Shown: piece by piece, positions 47,019 through 58,369 of the stretch | Layout of the letters: the number at the start of each line of letters is the position of its first letter | How positions within the stretch are numbered: the first letter of the stretch is position 1 | Source: Glossina fuscipes | Lineage: Eukaryota > Arthropoda > Insecta > Diptera > Glossinidae | Assembly (NCBI RefSeq): GCF_014805625.2 | Contig: NW_023998565.1 | Coordinates: 1,777,901 to 1,841,900, forward strand | Reading direction: 5' to 3' | DNA: 64,000 bases | Program-made: the position numbers and the translations under genes | Notes under the pieces: model-generated | What the model saw: only the letters and a program-made list of their open reading frames with translations | Databases searched by the model: none | What the model was told of the DNA's origin: nothing

Positions 47019-49190
47019 CTGAGATTAAAGGAACTAAGCCGTTAAGAAGAGCGGCGTATATATTCATTCAAAAAAATTCAGCGAAAATCCCAAAGGAGAA
47101 AAGTGCTGATGTTTTGCAATTTTTGTTTCTGTGACTAACTCAAATTTGTTTGGTTAATAATTATGTGTTTCGTTTTGCTTTTGTTTATTAATTTTTTGTT
47201 TTGGTTCAGTTGTTTGCAAGTAAACGACGTTTTCGATTATAAAGGCGTAATTTGACAAGTATCTGAGAGGGTATTTAACAGCTATGGTGCGTACGTAATC
47301 CCAAAAAACCGATAGTCATCAACCAATACTGAAGGCAATCACATACGCGATCTCAAACTAGCCAAAAAACGAAAACATAAGCTTACTTTCAGATATGTGA
47401 TTTCCATGTAATATGTTTTCATATGTTACTGGAACAGAATATGAAGGAAACCTGACCAGGAAATGGATAACGCTACACAAAAAGGTTTTTTAACTTTTCA
47501 AATTTTCGATATAACGACGAATTACCTTCACAGTAACTCAATCTGATGTATCTTTTTATGGAGCTGCAGTAGTCGCAAAAGTCAAATCTTAAGGCAGATG
47601 TATAATATTCAAAAACAAAGGAAGCAATCCTAAGAAAATTGAACTTTCTGCCGTATTTTGGTGAAAAAGCCCCAGATAGATATTTTCGAAAAAGCATAAG
47701 TGAAAGAAATCTTTGGTTCACAAGAATGCTTGACTTTCCTAAACGTATTTTTAGGGGGAATCAATTTTCACGTTTCTAATTTAAATGCATAGAGGAATGT
47801 CCTCTACCGTAAACACTAATTACGAATTATTCGATTAATTTCAGGTGTTGTGCACAAACATTAATAAGGCTTAATAAGCGTAATGTCCTTATCCGATCAT
47901 TATTTCTTGCTTACATATCATTAATATAATGCGGTCGAAAAGTTCGCTATTTAAATCCTAAAGCGAAAGCATATATAATCTTATAAAGTTTTGTACGCTC
48001 GAAGAGATTTAAGAGCAGGTATCTAGTTCTTCTTTATATAAGATGATGTGCATGGTTATGAATTCGTTATGGTTCGTACCAAAATTTTTCATCTCTCTGT
48101 TTTCCACATTTTTGTTACGGTTTTACTTCTGTGTAATTTCTTTAAGTTTAGTTTTGATATTCAATTTTCTTTTTTTCTTAATTACTGTTCAGTTTTAACC
48201 TTCAGGTCTTCACTTGTTCACTTGTTGTGTGAGCTATTACAGATTGCATTCTTTGAATGAATAATAAACAGATGCATTTATAGTACATGCTAACGGGTTT
48301 CATCCAGAAAAGTGAATACTTTTGACCAAGAATTAACACTGTTTAGACAGATATAATTGTTACTATTACTGATATTGATTTACTCACGTTTGTACACAAG
48401 CTTAGGTATAGTGTACCACCAGCAAATCCATATGTGAAGGAGTCAACTTTCGCCCATCAAAACCTTTCTTCGAATTACGTAGGTAATGCAGAAATAATGA
48501 TTATAATAGCATTTTCGAATTTATTTAAACGCTTATTTATTGTCAATTAATAATCATTAAAATAAAAACAACTATTAAATAAATCTTAACTCCACGAAAA
48601 TTCAAATCAGCAATATAGACTCTTCTTACGTAATGCGTAATTATTTAATTGTAATAAAATTTACTATGCGTATATATAAAAATGTGCATATAATAAACAA
48701 ACTGCCGACGAAATGAAAGAATCGCTGACGAATAAAGAGAGATATTGGAGAAATAGGGGGAGGAATTCTTAAGGTATTTTTGGTTATTTTTTATCCAGTC
48801 GTCGTTTAACTGCAAATTGGTAATCAAAAAGCAATTATCTACTTAATACATAACTTACACAAACAACAAACCACAGTAATAACAAAATATCGGGAGATTG
48901 AATAAATCCTGTCAGATTTCAAAGAGAAAGTATGATAGGATGCACAAAAAACTTTTGCAACTTTATCTTTCAGCAACAGTCCTCCTCCTGAAGTATACAC
49001 AACATTGCTTCGAGAAGCTTTGGAACCGACGCTTTCTTTGCTAAGACCCTTCCGATCGAAGGAAACACGTTTTTTCTGCTGCTAAATCGTGATGGTGAAT
49101 GTTTTACTATATCTAAAATACGAGCAACAAAGATGATTTATTATCGTTTCGAGGAGTATTTCCCTTGCCCTTCAAAGCAACTGTAGTCGC
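47019..49190. other. Upstream region of the small minus gene, otherwise gene-free
   Basis: On the minus strand 47250-47090 is rich in CAA and AAAC (for example AACCAAAACAAAAAATTAAT), like many fly 5' UTRs, which would suit a transcript start near 47250. From 47400 to 49190 no gene or recognised repeat is visible. Confidence 0.35.
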
Positions 49191-49194
49191 TTTC

Positions 49195-49254
49195 GCACAA
49201 AGTTTATATTCCGCCGAAAAGATGGAAGAAGTAACGGCAAGTGATGGACAATAG
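49195..49254 (+). mobile_element. Mariner transposase, C-terminal end
   Basis: The plus frame gives SAEKMEEVTASDGQ-stop (TAG 49252-49254), matching the LPExMEEVTASDGQYF ending of irritans-type mariner transposases. The upstream transposase sequence is not recognisable. It lies about 30 bases from an N-terminal piece of the same kind of transposase on the other strand. Confidence 0.6.
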
Positions 49255-49284
49255 GTTTAATGTATTTAAATTTTTAAATTTTTC

Positions 49285-49480
49285 ACTTGAAAAAGTCAAA
49301 TCGTTGTCTTCGAACCTTTTTGGTACTCCAGGTCGTTCTTTGCCGTTGATGTCAAATCAACTGTTGAAACCAAAACTGACAATTGGGATTTGATGAAGCA
49401 GCATCATCCTAAGCTTCTAAATGTGTTTGATGGGCTTCGGCAGCAGATTTCTTGAAATCAAACAATAAAATTAATGAATG
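49285..49480 (-). mobile_element. Mariner transposase, N-terminal part
   Basis: The minus strand gives LLFDFKKSAAEAHQ (49475-49430), then an eroded middle with stops, then FDINGKERPGVPKRFEDND (about 49358-49300). These are the helix-turn-helix head and the linker before the second DNA-binding helix of an irritans-type mariner. The catalytic domain is absent. Confidence 0.75.
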
Positions 49481-50245
49481 GGGAAAATGCAATTTGGAGC
49501 GTTCAATGGTTAGTGCCTGTATACACCGAATAGTTCAATAATACTAAAAGGATAATTGTGATTTTATGTATAAAAAAGTCAAAATCACCGAATTTTGTCG
49601 CTGCATTGATATTTCGCATTACTTTATTATTTTCGCCAATATACGTCGCTGATCGAAATATAGCAAACAGGTATTAAAATACAAACAACAAATGCTTAGC
49701 TTTGCTCAAAAACCGTAGAAACATATTCACACCCCATCCACGCTCCATAGATCGCCGCTCCGCTTGTCACGTTAATTTTCACCTATTAAAAGTTTCTTCT
49801 TGGTTTATCAATTAAGGGAGATATGTAGCAAACAAGAAAATTATATTCGACTGTGATCGAAACTTTTATACCCACTACCGTTATCCCAAAAAAAATAAAA
49901 ATAAAAAAAAGAAGAAAAAATTAAATTTTCATTCCTTATGATATTGATTAGGCGTGGCTGATTTTTTTGGTTTCGTAGAATAAAAGTGCCTCCATCGTGA
50001 TTGAAGTTTGGAGTTCATGAGTAATGTACAAACAATCGACAAAGCAAAGCTCTTTGTTTCTGTTGCATTATATGAGTGTCTAGGCTAGAGCATTTTCTTG
50101 TTATTTTTACTAAATTTGAAAGTTCATTTTTACGATCAAGAAAATGTTTATCGCAATTACTGCATAGTTGGATAGATGAACGCACAAGCAGACCAACGTG
50201 CTTAAATCGGTTCAGAATTTGACACTGATCGAACGTATATTTATA
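49481..50245. other. Gene-free stretch, 49481-50245
   Basis: AT-rich DNA. An A-rich patch lies at about 49888-49922. The minus frame at 50015-50248 has no family resemblance. Confidence 0.5.
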
Positions 50246-50249
50246 CATT

Positions 50250-50335
50250 GTGAGGTCTCTGAAGATGTTCTAGGTGTTACAAACGTTTTGATTTAATGAA
50301 TATACTCCCATCCGCCGGTGGAGGGTATAGATATG
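50250..50335 (+). repeat. Dispersed repeat family C, copy 4 (partial)
   Basis: TTCTAGGTGTTACAAACGTT followed by TTTAATGAATATACTCCC matches the second half of family C. A GGTGGAGGGTATAG block follows, complementary in part to the preceding ATATACTCCCATCC and able to form a hairpin. Confidence 0.5.
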
Positions 50336-53261
50336 TGAACACAAGCACTATTAACGTCTATAATTTGCTTATGTCAATTGCAAATAAATTTTTTCGTGCA
50401 TCGTGCATTGCTCACGGGAAGTGAAATGGATGTTGCCACGTAGGCTAAACCCTTCAAAGCGGAGCAGGGCTTAGATTTTATAACCGTGATATATGCTCAG
50501 AATATCCTTAAAAGTAAAACAAAGCAATTAGGGGTAACTCTATGTAAATGGTAGGGAATAAGAATAGTCGAAGCGAAATCAATGCATGCATATTTGTCTA
50601 TTAAAGGCGTCGTAATTTGTACAACATTTTTGCTTTATCATATGACAAACTTTCACTTCTTAATTCGTGGGTGAAGAGCATTTCGTTGAATCATCATTAA
50701 AATCAAAACTGCGAAAAGCAAAGCTTTGCTTTTGTTTTGCTATCCAGGTGCGTTTTGGAACACATTTAAGATGGAAAGATTTCGTAAGTATTGTGAAAAC
50801 TTGGAACATTAGCGTGCATTCTAATAATTAGATATCAGCCGAATCTAATATATTTCGATCAAATAGCTACATTTACATCCCAATTGATATCGGAAATTTC
50901 CTTAATCATCAATTCTCTTGTACAATGGAGAAGAGAATTCGAGAAAAAGTAGTTCCTAATTATATAAAATTTCAAAAAGTCAGTTTTGCCCCTTATTGCA
51001 TCGATGCTAATATTGCCATTGTTAAAAAAATATTATTAACAACTTATTAAATTAATAAAAGTTTAAAAAAGGAAAGTGTTTAAATTTAAAAATCAGTTAA
51101 AAATGTGACATTTTACTTCCTTCGAGCAATAAAGTTAAAATGAAGCAATTTGCTCAACTTGAAAATATGCCAACACGAAGGAAATGAGAGAGCGGTCTTC
51201 CTGTCATAGCGAATTCTAAATACTCACTACAAAAGTTGTAGTTCTTTCATAATTGTAAGCTTACAGTCTAAAATCTTTTAGATAACATATTAGTTTTTAC
51301 ACGGATGGACAGGTCCGTAAAATGTGGCTACATGTAACCATTTCTTTGTTCCAAATTTGAAAACTTAACCATAGTTTTAGGCGTGAGAAAGAGAAAGATG
51401 AAAAGGCATGCATGCTATCATACCTTTCATTTTAAGTATAGAAAAGAAAAACCTAATAATAATGAACAAATACAAATGAGTATATTTTATCTCTGGGTGT
51501 AACCGACACTTAGTAAAGAGAATAAAACACACTAAAGCCAAATCAAATCAAATGTGAACAAAAATCTTAACAAGCAGGAAAGGAAGACGACGAGAAAAGG
51601 CAAGACGTACAATGTATGCCACGCAGAAGTGGAAAAATAAAACAGCATGAGATGTAAGAATGAAATGAATTGCAAGGGAATTTATTGTGGTAATTTCGCA
51701 TTAGCAGCAGTTTGTAACAGTCGCACATTCAGAGATGTAACATACATATACACCCATCTCAACAAAAGCAGATAACCCCTTGGGATTTGTTATACACTAT
51801 ACACGTACTTTTAAAGGTTACTATTGCTTAACATATTTGGTATAAAACCAGGATGAAAGCTTAAAGCAGTTTCGTTCTGTGCTGAGTTTCTAACGTAGTT
51901 CACATAGATTTATTTCCTTTTTTATATATTTTAATATATAAGTACATATAAGTTTGTTCATTCTTCTTCGTACATATTGCACATGTTTCTCATATTTTAT
52001 TATTAAATTGATACCTGGAGGTGATTTCCGGTCTGCCTCAATGTCCTTTGCTTTATAAGTATAGACATAGATAACATGACCAACTCATCCACATTAAACG
52101 TGTATCAACAATGGCGACTAGTTCAATAAGTTGTCATTGTTGTAATAAGCACTTGCTGCGTCTTTGACAACAAACCCGATAATTAATTGGCAATGTAAAG
52201 AAAACGGTAAACGTGATACGAATCGAAAATTTGTAAACGCTTAGAATTTTTTATTAATTTGTACATAATTACTCTAGCCGTTAACTTAGAACTTTAGTGT
52301 GCTCAGGTGGAGCCAATTAAATTATATATACGGAGTAAGCCAATCCTCGAATAATTTTCGTTTTTACATGAATCTATCAGTTTCCAGTCTATGCATTCAT
52401 TAACATTTCATTGCCTGCACCTGCCGATTGACGCGAAAATTTTGCATACATGTATATGTAGAAGGTGAAGTAATAAACACGCACAATAAAATAAGCGTTA
52501 AAATTAATTAATGTGGAAGACATTCACGTATAAAACAAGCTCTGCCTGCAATTATGATCACAAAACCAAAAAAGTAAGTCATTGATGATAAAACCAAAAA
52601 AGTAAGTCATGCCTGATGGCAGTGCAAAGACTGAAAGGGTCCAATGTACGACTCGAATAATAACATCTTTTGAAGACATAACTCTACTCGAAGTTTTTGA
52701 TATCTCTTAAAGGACACTGAAAACTGGAATTTTACTAATTCTCTTAACTTTTTGATAATATACTTCATATATTGTAATTTCTCTTCAAGTTTATACTACA
52801 CTATAAACAAAATACAAATAGTAAAAATTAAATTTTTTTTTACATTTTTTATAACATAAAGCAAGACTCTGCTTTTTAATTACGTCCGTATTTCCGATTT
52901 TTGTTTAGCATTTGTAACTATTACAGTTTTTCAGTACCACCCAATTATCCACCATCTGTCAGATTTGTGTTCGTTAATTTTAAACTAACTAATTTTTCAT
53001 GTATTGTTTAGCTTGGCTATTTTTATAAGCTTGCATTTGTAGGTTGGAAACTCCTACTAACTGCATTCTCGTCGCCTTAATTTTTCGATGAATGTTGGGT
53101 ATTAAGTTATCGATTGTTTGCGAAATGTTCGTACACACTTTACTTTCTAAGTATACGCAACGAAACTAGTCCAAAGGTCCAAATATATATATAGTCTTGA
53201 ACAGCGTGAAAGTCTGAGTTGATTTAGCTGTCCATCTGTACGTCTATGTGGTGTTTGTTAT
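50336..53261. other. Gene-free stretch, 50336-53261
   Basis: No supported gene over nearly 3 kb. AT-rich DNA with one local tandem duplication at 52.56 kb, listed separately. I see no splice pairs or RNA motifs. Confidence 0.5.
52562..52610. repeat. 29-base tandem duplication
   Basis: AAAACCAAAAAAGTAAGTCA occurs twice, about 29 bases apart, with TTGATGAT between. A recent local duplication with little divergence. Confidence 0.85.
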
Positions 53262-53340
53262 TGGCACTTCCCTGGTCGCGAAAAGGAAGCTATCGACTTC
53301 AAATTTGGCAGAAACATTGGAAGTTTTTTCATGCTTGCTT
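53262..53340 (+). repeat. Dispersed repeat family B, copy 5
   Basis: GTCGCGAAAAGGAAGCTATC, then GACTTCAAATTTGGCAGAAA, then CATTGGAAGTTTTTTC, a good match to the family B core. The long plus frame at 53248-53607 arises from this repeat and its flank and is not supported as a gene. Confidence 0.65.
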
Positions 53341-54844
53341 GCCTATTCTATGCTATGCTGTAGCGTTTGTGTACAAAAATGGAAAAAATTAACCACGCAT
53401 ACCCAATATTATAGTGTATCAAAATTTAAGCGTTTTTTTAAAACGTTCATACCGCGCAGAAATAAGCTTCAAAATTTCCATAAAGTATACAAGTTCTTGG
53501 CCAGTTTAAGACTTGGAGTGCATCTAAACATGCCCGCCTTCTCGCCCGTCCATCTGTCTGCTCTCTCAGTCTTTGCTTGTTTCACTTTTTCAAGGGACAT
53601 GCTTTAACCACAGTAGGTCCGCAAACTTTGGCTTTATCAACCTCATTTATGGCATAGTATAAACAAGTTTTGGTTTCGAATATTAGTTAATTTACATAAA
53701 GTCATGTTTTGTTTATAATAATTTGCAAAAAAATTCCCGAAAAGTTCTATTTTACTTATATTTTGAGTTAAATCCTTCCGAGAATTCGTTTAACATAATT
53801 CTGTTAACGGCTTTACAGAGCTCTGCAAAAAATTTTCGTTTGTGTCTTTGCTAGTTATATTTAAATGTAAAATCACACACTTTGATTTTTCGTAAGTTTT
53901 CTTTGTGCTTTATTCTTACCTTCTTAAGCACTTATTATTGCCTTTATTTTCTTCTTATACATTTTAACTCATATATAATCTGTTTAGAACAAATGCTTAC
54001 GTTTTTGTCAATACCAAGAGTTATATAAAAGAAGTAAAACCGTTGAAGCCCTTCCAACAAGTCTTCCTTTTTTTTTTTTGATTTAACAGTTACTAAGTTC
54101 GTACACTATCAATAAAACAAAAATTCTTCAAATCAACGGATTTATCATTTATGTGATCTCAATTACCAACTTATTCTCGTATAGGTCATCTTCCACATTT
54201 CCGTTATGGTCTTAATAACGTTTCCGTTCTAGCAATTTTTCAACGCGCATTATATTATCATTAAGATAGAATTACACAAACTTCTAGTCAAAGCATTTGA
54301 TTTTCATCAATATCTCAGTTTTCGTTGATTTACTTTGTTACAAAACAAAATTAACTCAAACTATGTCGCTTTTCTACTTCTATGCAAACCAAATTTTTCT
54401 TTATGTTCTACACGTTTTCACTGTAACTGTGAAGCTCTATTAAAAATTAAAATCACCTTGCGTTATTGACTATATAAATTATATTTATGCTTGTTTAATT
54501 ATATTATGCTTGTTGTTGTTTGAATTTTATAATAATTCACGGAATTATTTCTTTCACCTGTCATTCTAGTCCCCCATCTCCCGGGATAAAAAGGAATTAT
54601 GGAATTATCTCATGTTACAAACCATTTATGATGATCGTATGCAACATACCTAGAAGGACTTGAGCAAGAACATTGTATGTATAAGATATATATATATATA
54701 TTTATATAGTATGTTTTTGACTTGACAGATTCATCTTTTATTATACTAAACGGTTTAAAATCAAATTCTGAATCTATTTAAGCATGTCTGACCGTGCATC
54801 TAATAGTGGTCTATGTGATATATTTCAATCTAAACGTTCCTGTT
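53341..54844. other. Gene-free stretch, 53341-54844
   Basis: AT-rich DNA with a short (TA)n tract near 54688-54710. No gene is visible. Confidence 0.5.
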
Positions 54845-55010
54845 TTCGAGATATTTTAATGATGTTTTCAAATTGGGTGCACTGATGTGTTTGGGCACGG
54901 TTTTGAAGACTGTACAGATCTGACCGTATACCTACTGTACGTCTATCTCAAAAAATTCGGTATATAAAAATAAAGGTTTTTTAAGATTTTTCGACAAAAA
55001 CCGATTCAAA
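54845..55010 (+). repeat. Dispersed repeat family A, copy at 54.9 kb
   Basis: TTTTCGAGATATTTTAATGA, GGGTGCACTGATGTGTTTGG, then CAGATCTGACCGTATACC, and TTTTTCGACAAAAACCG. The order follows family A copy 1, including the GAGATATTTT block, with deletions. Confidence 0.6.
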
Positions 55011-55869
55011 AATTTTGTTTTAACATATTAAATATGTAAGAAATTTGAATGGGATAGAAACATTTGAACTTGCTGCCATATAAATTGCCTTAAAGAAGAG
55101 GCCTTTATGTGATAACACGCTCTAATAATTAATAATTTAGTGATTCCATAAATAAACTTACCCTCACGTGAATCTACTTTTCGCGCACCGTTGCTTATAA
55201 AGATACCAAAGTAAGCCTCTCTATATGGAAATAAGATGTAATTTTGAGCAAACCTGTTAGAGTTGTGTAGAGTATAGTCGCCCATTACTGGTTAGACGTT
55301 CTTGACTTATTTCACTTATTTCATAATTTCATTAATTACATTCGCCTGAATGGAAGAGTAGGCAAAGAATTTCGACTAACAACTCGACGTCATTAACAAG
55401 ACGAACTGTCTTAGCCTAATATTTTTAAAGCATTTGAATATTGAGACTATTGGCTATTATCCAATATTGCACCCATAAGTCCAAATGGCTTGAAGGATAC
55501 TCTTATATAAAGTGCATTTATTCTTAAGATTAAGTTAAGCTTCCGGATGAATTCGCCAAGAGTCTAATTTTCAAGTCAGGTTGCTGTCGTCTACTTTTTA
55601 CAAGAATTTATTCTTGGCCTTGGTATGTAAACCAAATATTTCACACAATTGCTGATAAGGATATTATACCCATTCAGAAACAGAGAAGGGCAAGAACCCT
55701 GGTTTTGTGTGGAGGTAATATACGAAGATTTTTCTGCATTTATTTTAATATTTGATTTGTTCAGCCAAAATGTAGCTTTCTTGAGACGTAGGATACGTTC
55801 AGGGGTAAATATAGAACGCTTGAATCGTCACCATATGTCGCTGTCAAGATATTGTTAACAATCGGAAAA
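55011..55869. other. Gene-free stretch, 55011-55869
   Basis: An 85-codon minus ATG frame (55285-55031) contains a donor-like CGTGAGG|GTAAGT at about 55160 after MGDYTLHNSNRF...VDSRE. It is only an isolated exon-like signal with no partner exon, so no gene is called. The remainder is AT-rich. Confidence 0.35.
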
Positions 55870-56330
55870 TCTGAAGTGAATATTGTAGAAAGTATCGAAC
55901 TGAGAACACTGTGGCACTCCATCTTCAAGTTCGTATATGTCTGTTTTTCAAATAGGGCTTAAAAAGCAAATACATAGCAATTGAAAAATTTTCATCTGTT
56001 TGACAAGTAGTCCACCATGCCCGACTTCGTCGAATGCCGTTTTCACACCTGGAAATACTCCACCGCAATTATTTTTAATTTCAATGGCTTCTCTAATGTA
56101 CAAGAAAACACGATAACATTGCTCAATGACACTGCGTTTGTTCCTGGAAGCGAACCGTAGATAACTAGTTTTTGTTCTAGAACTGAGAGTGGTTTTTGTA
56201 TATATATTGCCTCACGTATTCTAGAAAAAGGTATCAATAAATTGATTGGTCGATATGAGCTTACGACGTTTTCTAGTTTATTTTGTTTGGCTATCATCAT
56301 TATTTCCGAGTATTTTCATTCAATTGAAAA
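55870..56330 (-). mobile_element. Jockey-clade LINE reverse transcriptase relic
   Basis: On the minus strand, NKLENVVSSYRPINLL (the SYRPISLL block) lies near 56250. A degenerate stretch covering the usual HQFGF/HST block follows. Then comes KTAFDEVGHGGLLVKQM (the KAFDxVWHxGLL block) near 56030, with LEDGVPQCSQFD (GVPQGS block) near 55910. Frames are broken, and the first catalytic Asp region reads EYFQV. The HGGLL wording is typical of true jockey relatives, and this looks like a different family from the copy at 20.6-23.1 kb. Confidence 0.75.
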
Positions 56331-56470
56331 GTGATTCAGTCGTCAGCATATTGTTTAAAATTACTGTTAAGACAGCCATAGATGGTAAATATCAAATCAC
56401 TTTTAAGAACCAGTTTTCATCATAAAATATCAAGAAATGAAGGCTTAGCGTGCTAAGTATAGATCTATCT
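56331..56470. other. Short spacer
   Basis: AT-rich DNA between the LINE relic and a family D repeat copy. Nothing else is seen. Confidence 0.4.
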
Positions 56471-56537
56471 CCAGGCCCGAAATCGATAAAGTCAATTTTT
56501 ATGTCAAATTATTATTATGAACCCATTTTCACCAAGG
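56471..56537 (+). repeat. Dispersed repeat family D, copy 3
   Basis: CCAGGCCCGAAATCGATAAA, then TATGTCAAATTATTATTATG and CATTTTCACCAAGG, matching the blocks at 10553 and 17351. Confidence 0.5.
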
Positions 56538-56759
56538 GTTCATATTTTACCTATCACTCACATTGCTTGACTTTTTTGCTGCGAATGGGGAAACCCTAAC
56601 ATCGTTGCAAGGCAAAGATTCGATTACATCTAACCAACCAACGTTAATATAGATACTTCCAAATGATTCGTTTGGGGCTGATGACCTTCCATCATGTAAG
56701 TAAAGAATTATTTGATATTATTTTATTTGAGTTAAAGGTATTATGCTAATATTTATTAA

Positions 56760-57052
56760 CCCTTAACAAACGAATGCCGCCATACTCGCCATACATTACA
56801 AATATTCTAAAAAAAACAAATGCCGCCATACAGTGTAGGGTTCGGCCGTATACAATCAATAAAGTTTGTTATCGTCATTTTCGGAGCATTATCTGTTAGA
56901 AGAAAGAAAGAGCGAGTCGTGCGTACGTGCGCACTAATTTTAATTTTTCTGTCCACAATTTAAGCCCCTCTCTGAAAGTAGGGCACTTCAACTCTCAAAA
57001 ATCCGTCGATCTACTGGTCATTGTTTTGCAAAACCCTGTCGTTGGTTAAGGG
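56760..57052. mobile_element. piggyBac-like MITE, 293 bases
   Basis: The element begins CCCTTAACAAACGA and ends TCGTTGGTTAAGGG, terminal inverted repeats of 14 bases with one mismatch. It is flanked on both sides by TTAA (56756-56759 and 57053-57056). CCC termini and an exact TTAA target duplication are the hallmarks of the piggyBac superfamily. It has no coding capacity and so would need a transposase from elsewhere. Near the left end a block ACAAAYGCCGCCATAC-like is present twice (about 56766 and 56817), a subterminal direct repeat of the kind that can bind transposase. Confidence 0.85.
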
Positions 57053-57429
57053 TTAAAAAGTAATTTACGAGCAATAAAATATAAAAAAGTAATAATAAAA
57101 GTAAGGAAGAAGGTTTGACAACTTTACTATTCTACAACTTGACTCCACTTGATGGCTGAGCGACTTTAGAATTTTAGCTCGCTGACTTTCGCGTCTTGTC
57201 TCTCTCTATTTTTCTGCAGCGTCACTTTGCTCATTTTACGCTTCTTTTAGTCAATCAGCTTTTCATTCCTTATTACTATTTTAAGCATCTATACTTTACG
57301 TGTATATATCATATAAATCATGCTCTGATGAGCTATGTTATATCAAAGATTTTTAATCATTCTGTTAAAACAGGTGTTTCCCTTTTGCGTTAGAAAACTA
57401 GCTTCCTTGTTCCAATTCGCAAATGTGAA
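57053..57429. other. Gene-free stretch, 57053-57429
   Basis: AT-rich flank between the MITE and a LINE relic. No gene, splice pair or repeat copy is seen. Confidence 0.5.
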
Positions 57430-58340
57430 AACAGACATCTCATCGAGAACTATGGAAGCATTAACATATTGAGTGTCTTACCTAAATTATTTTTAATAAT
57501 TGTTTCTCAACAAATAATTTTCGTTATTAAATCTTATATTTGTCCCTTTTGGCATGGCTTCATAAAGGGAAGATCAATCGTTGCGAACATCTCAGAGTTT
57601 GCGTCCCAAATTTTCAAGGCTTTTTAGCGACTCCCGCTCGTCGTATTCACTGATTTTAGAAAAGCGTTTCCCAAGCCAAGTCTTTAACTGGCCGTTACAC
57701 TTATTGAAATTTGTGATCTGATGCCCTATGACCATGAGGTATACCTCAAGCCAGCCACTTAGGGCCATTTTTGTTTATCTTACCAATGATTTGTCTTAGG
57801 TGTTTAAATGCTGCAAAATGTTAATGTATGCTGACGATGTTAAGCTGTTTTTTTCCTTTTCATTGGAATTGCACTCGTAGCTCCTTCAATCTGAGTTAGA
57901 TAACTTGGTAACAACGGACAGTTTAAATTTTGTAAAATTAAATATCAAAAAAATGCAATTCATTCTCAAGAAGGAATCTATTCAACGCTGCGTACTTCAT
58001 TGATTTACAAAAATTAGAAAATATACGCTCGTCCATTAATTTAGAATTACTGTAAGATCAAAAACTGCATTGTAATCTGCATATTGAGCGCTCTTTATAC
58101 GTGAGCCAATATATATATCGTGTATACCAATACACGAGTACGTCGTGTCTGCAAGTATTACGTGTATTCAATAGAATCCGTTCAAAAACAATGCCTGCTT
58201 ATTGCAATGGTCCACCAAGAGACTTTAGGTAAAATTCCTCCTAAGTATGGGTTGTCAAGCCTGATAAATTACTGTACGTGAACTCAAGTTATAAATTGCG
58301 GCATATCAAGTATAAGCTTTCTTAATACCTTCTCAGTGTT
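57430..58340 (+). mobile_element. Jockey-type LINE reverse transcriptase relic (plus)
   Basis: The plus strand, in broken frames, gives NYGSINILSVLPKLFLIIVS, then CPFWHGFIKGRSIVANISEF and VFTDFRKAFPKPS near 57650. LMYADDVKLF has the YADD box intact at 57827-57838. LQSELDNLVTTDSLNFVKLN and IKKMQFIL follow near 57880-57960. From 58060 to 58340 only faint traces remain (RVFNRIRSK, CNGPPRDF). Order and wording resemble the antisense copies at 45 kb and 21 kb. Stops and frame changes make it nonfunctional. Confidence 0.78.
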
Positions 58341-58369
58341 TGGATGGAGCAAGATAGCATTTGCAGATC

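Noticed and set aside
53248..53607. 119-codon plus frame
   Set aside because: It starts in a family B repeat copy, uses a non-ATG start and has no family resemblance.
55028..55285. 85-codon minus ATG frame with an internal CGTGAGG|GTAAGT
   Set aside because: An exon-like signal alone, with no partner exon or recognisable product. Such frames occur by chance.
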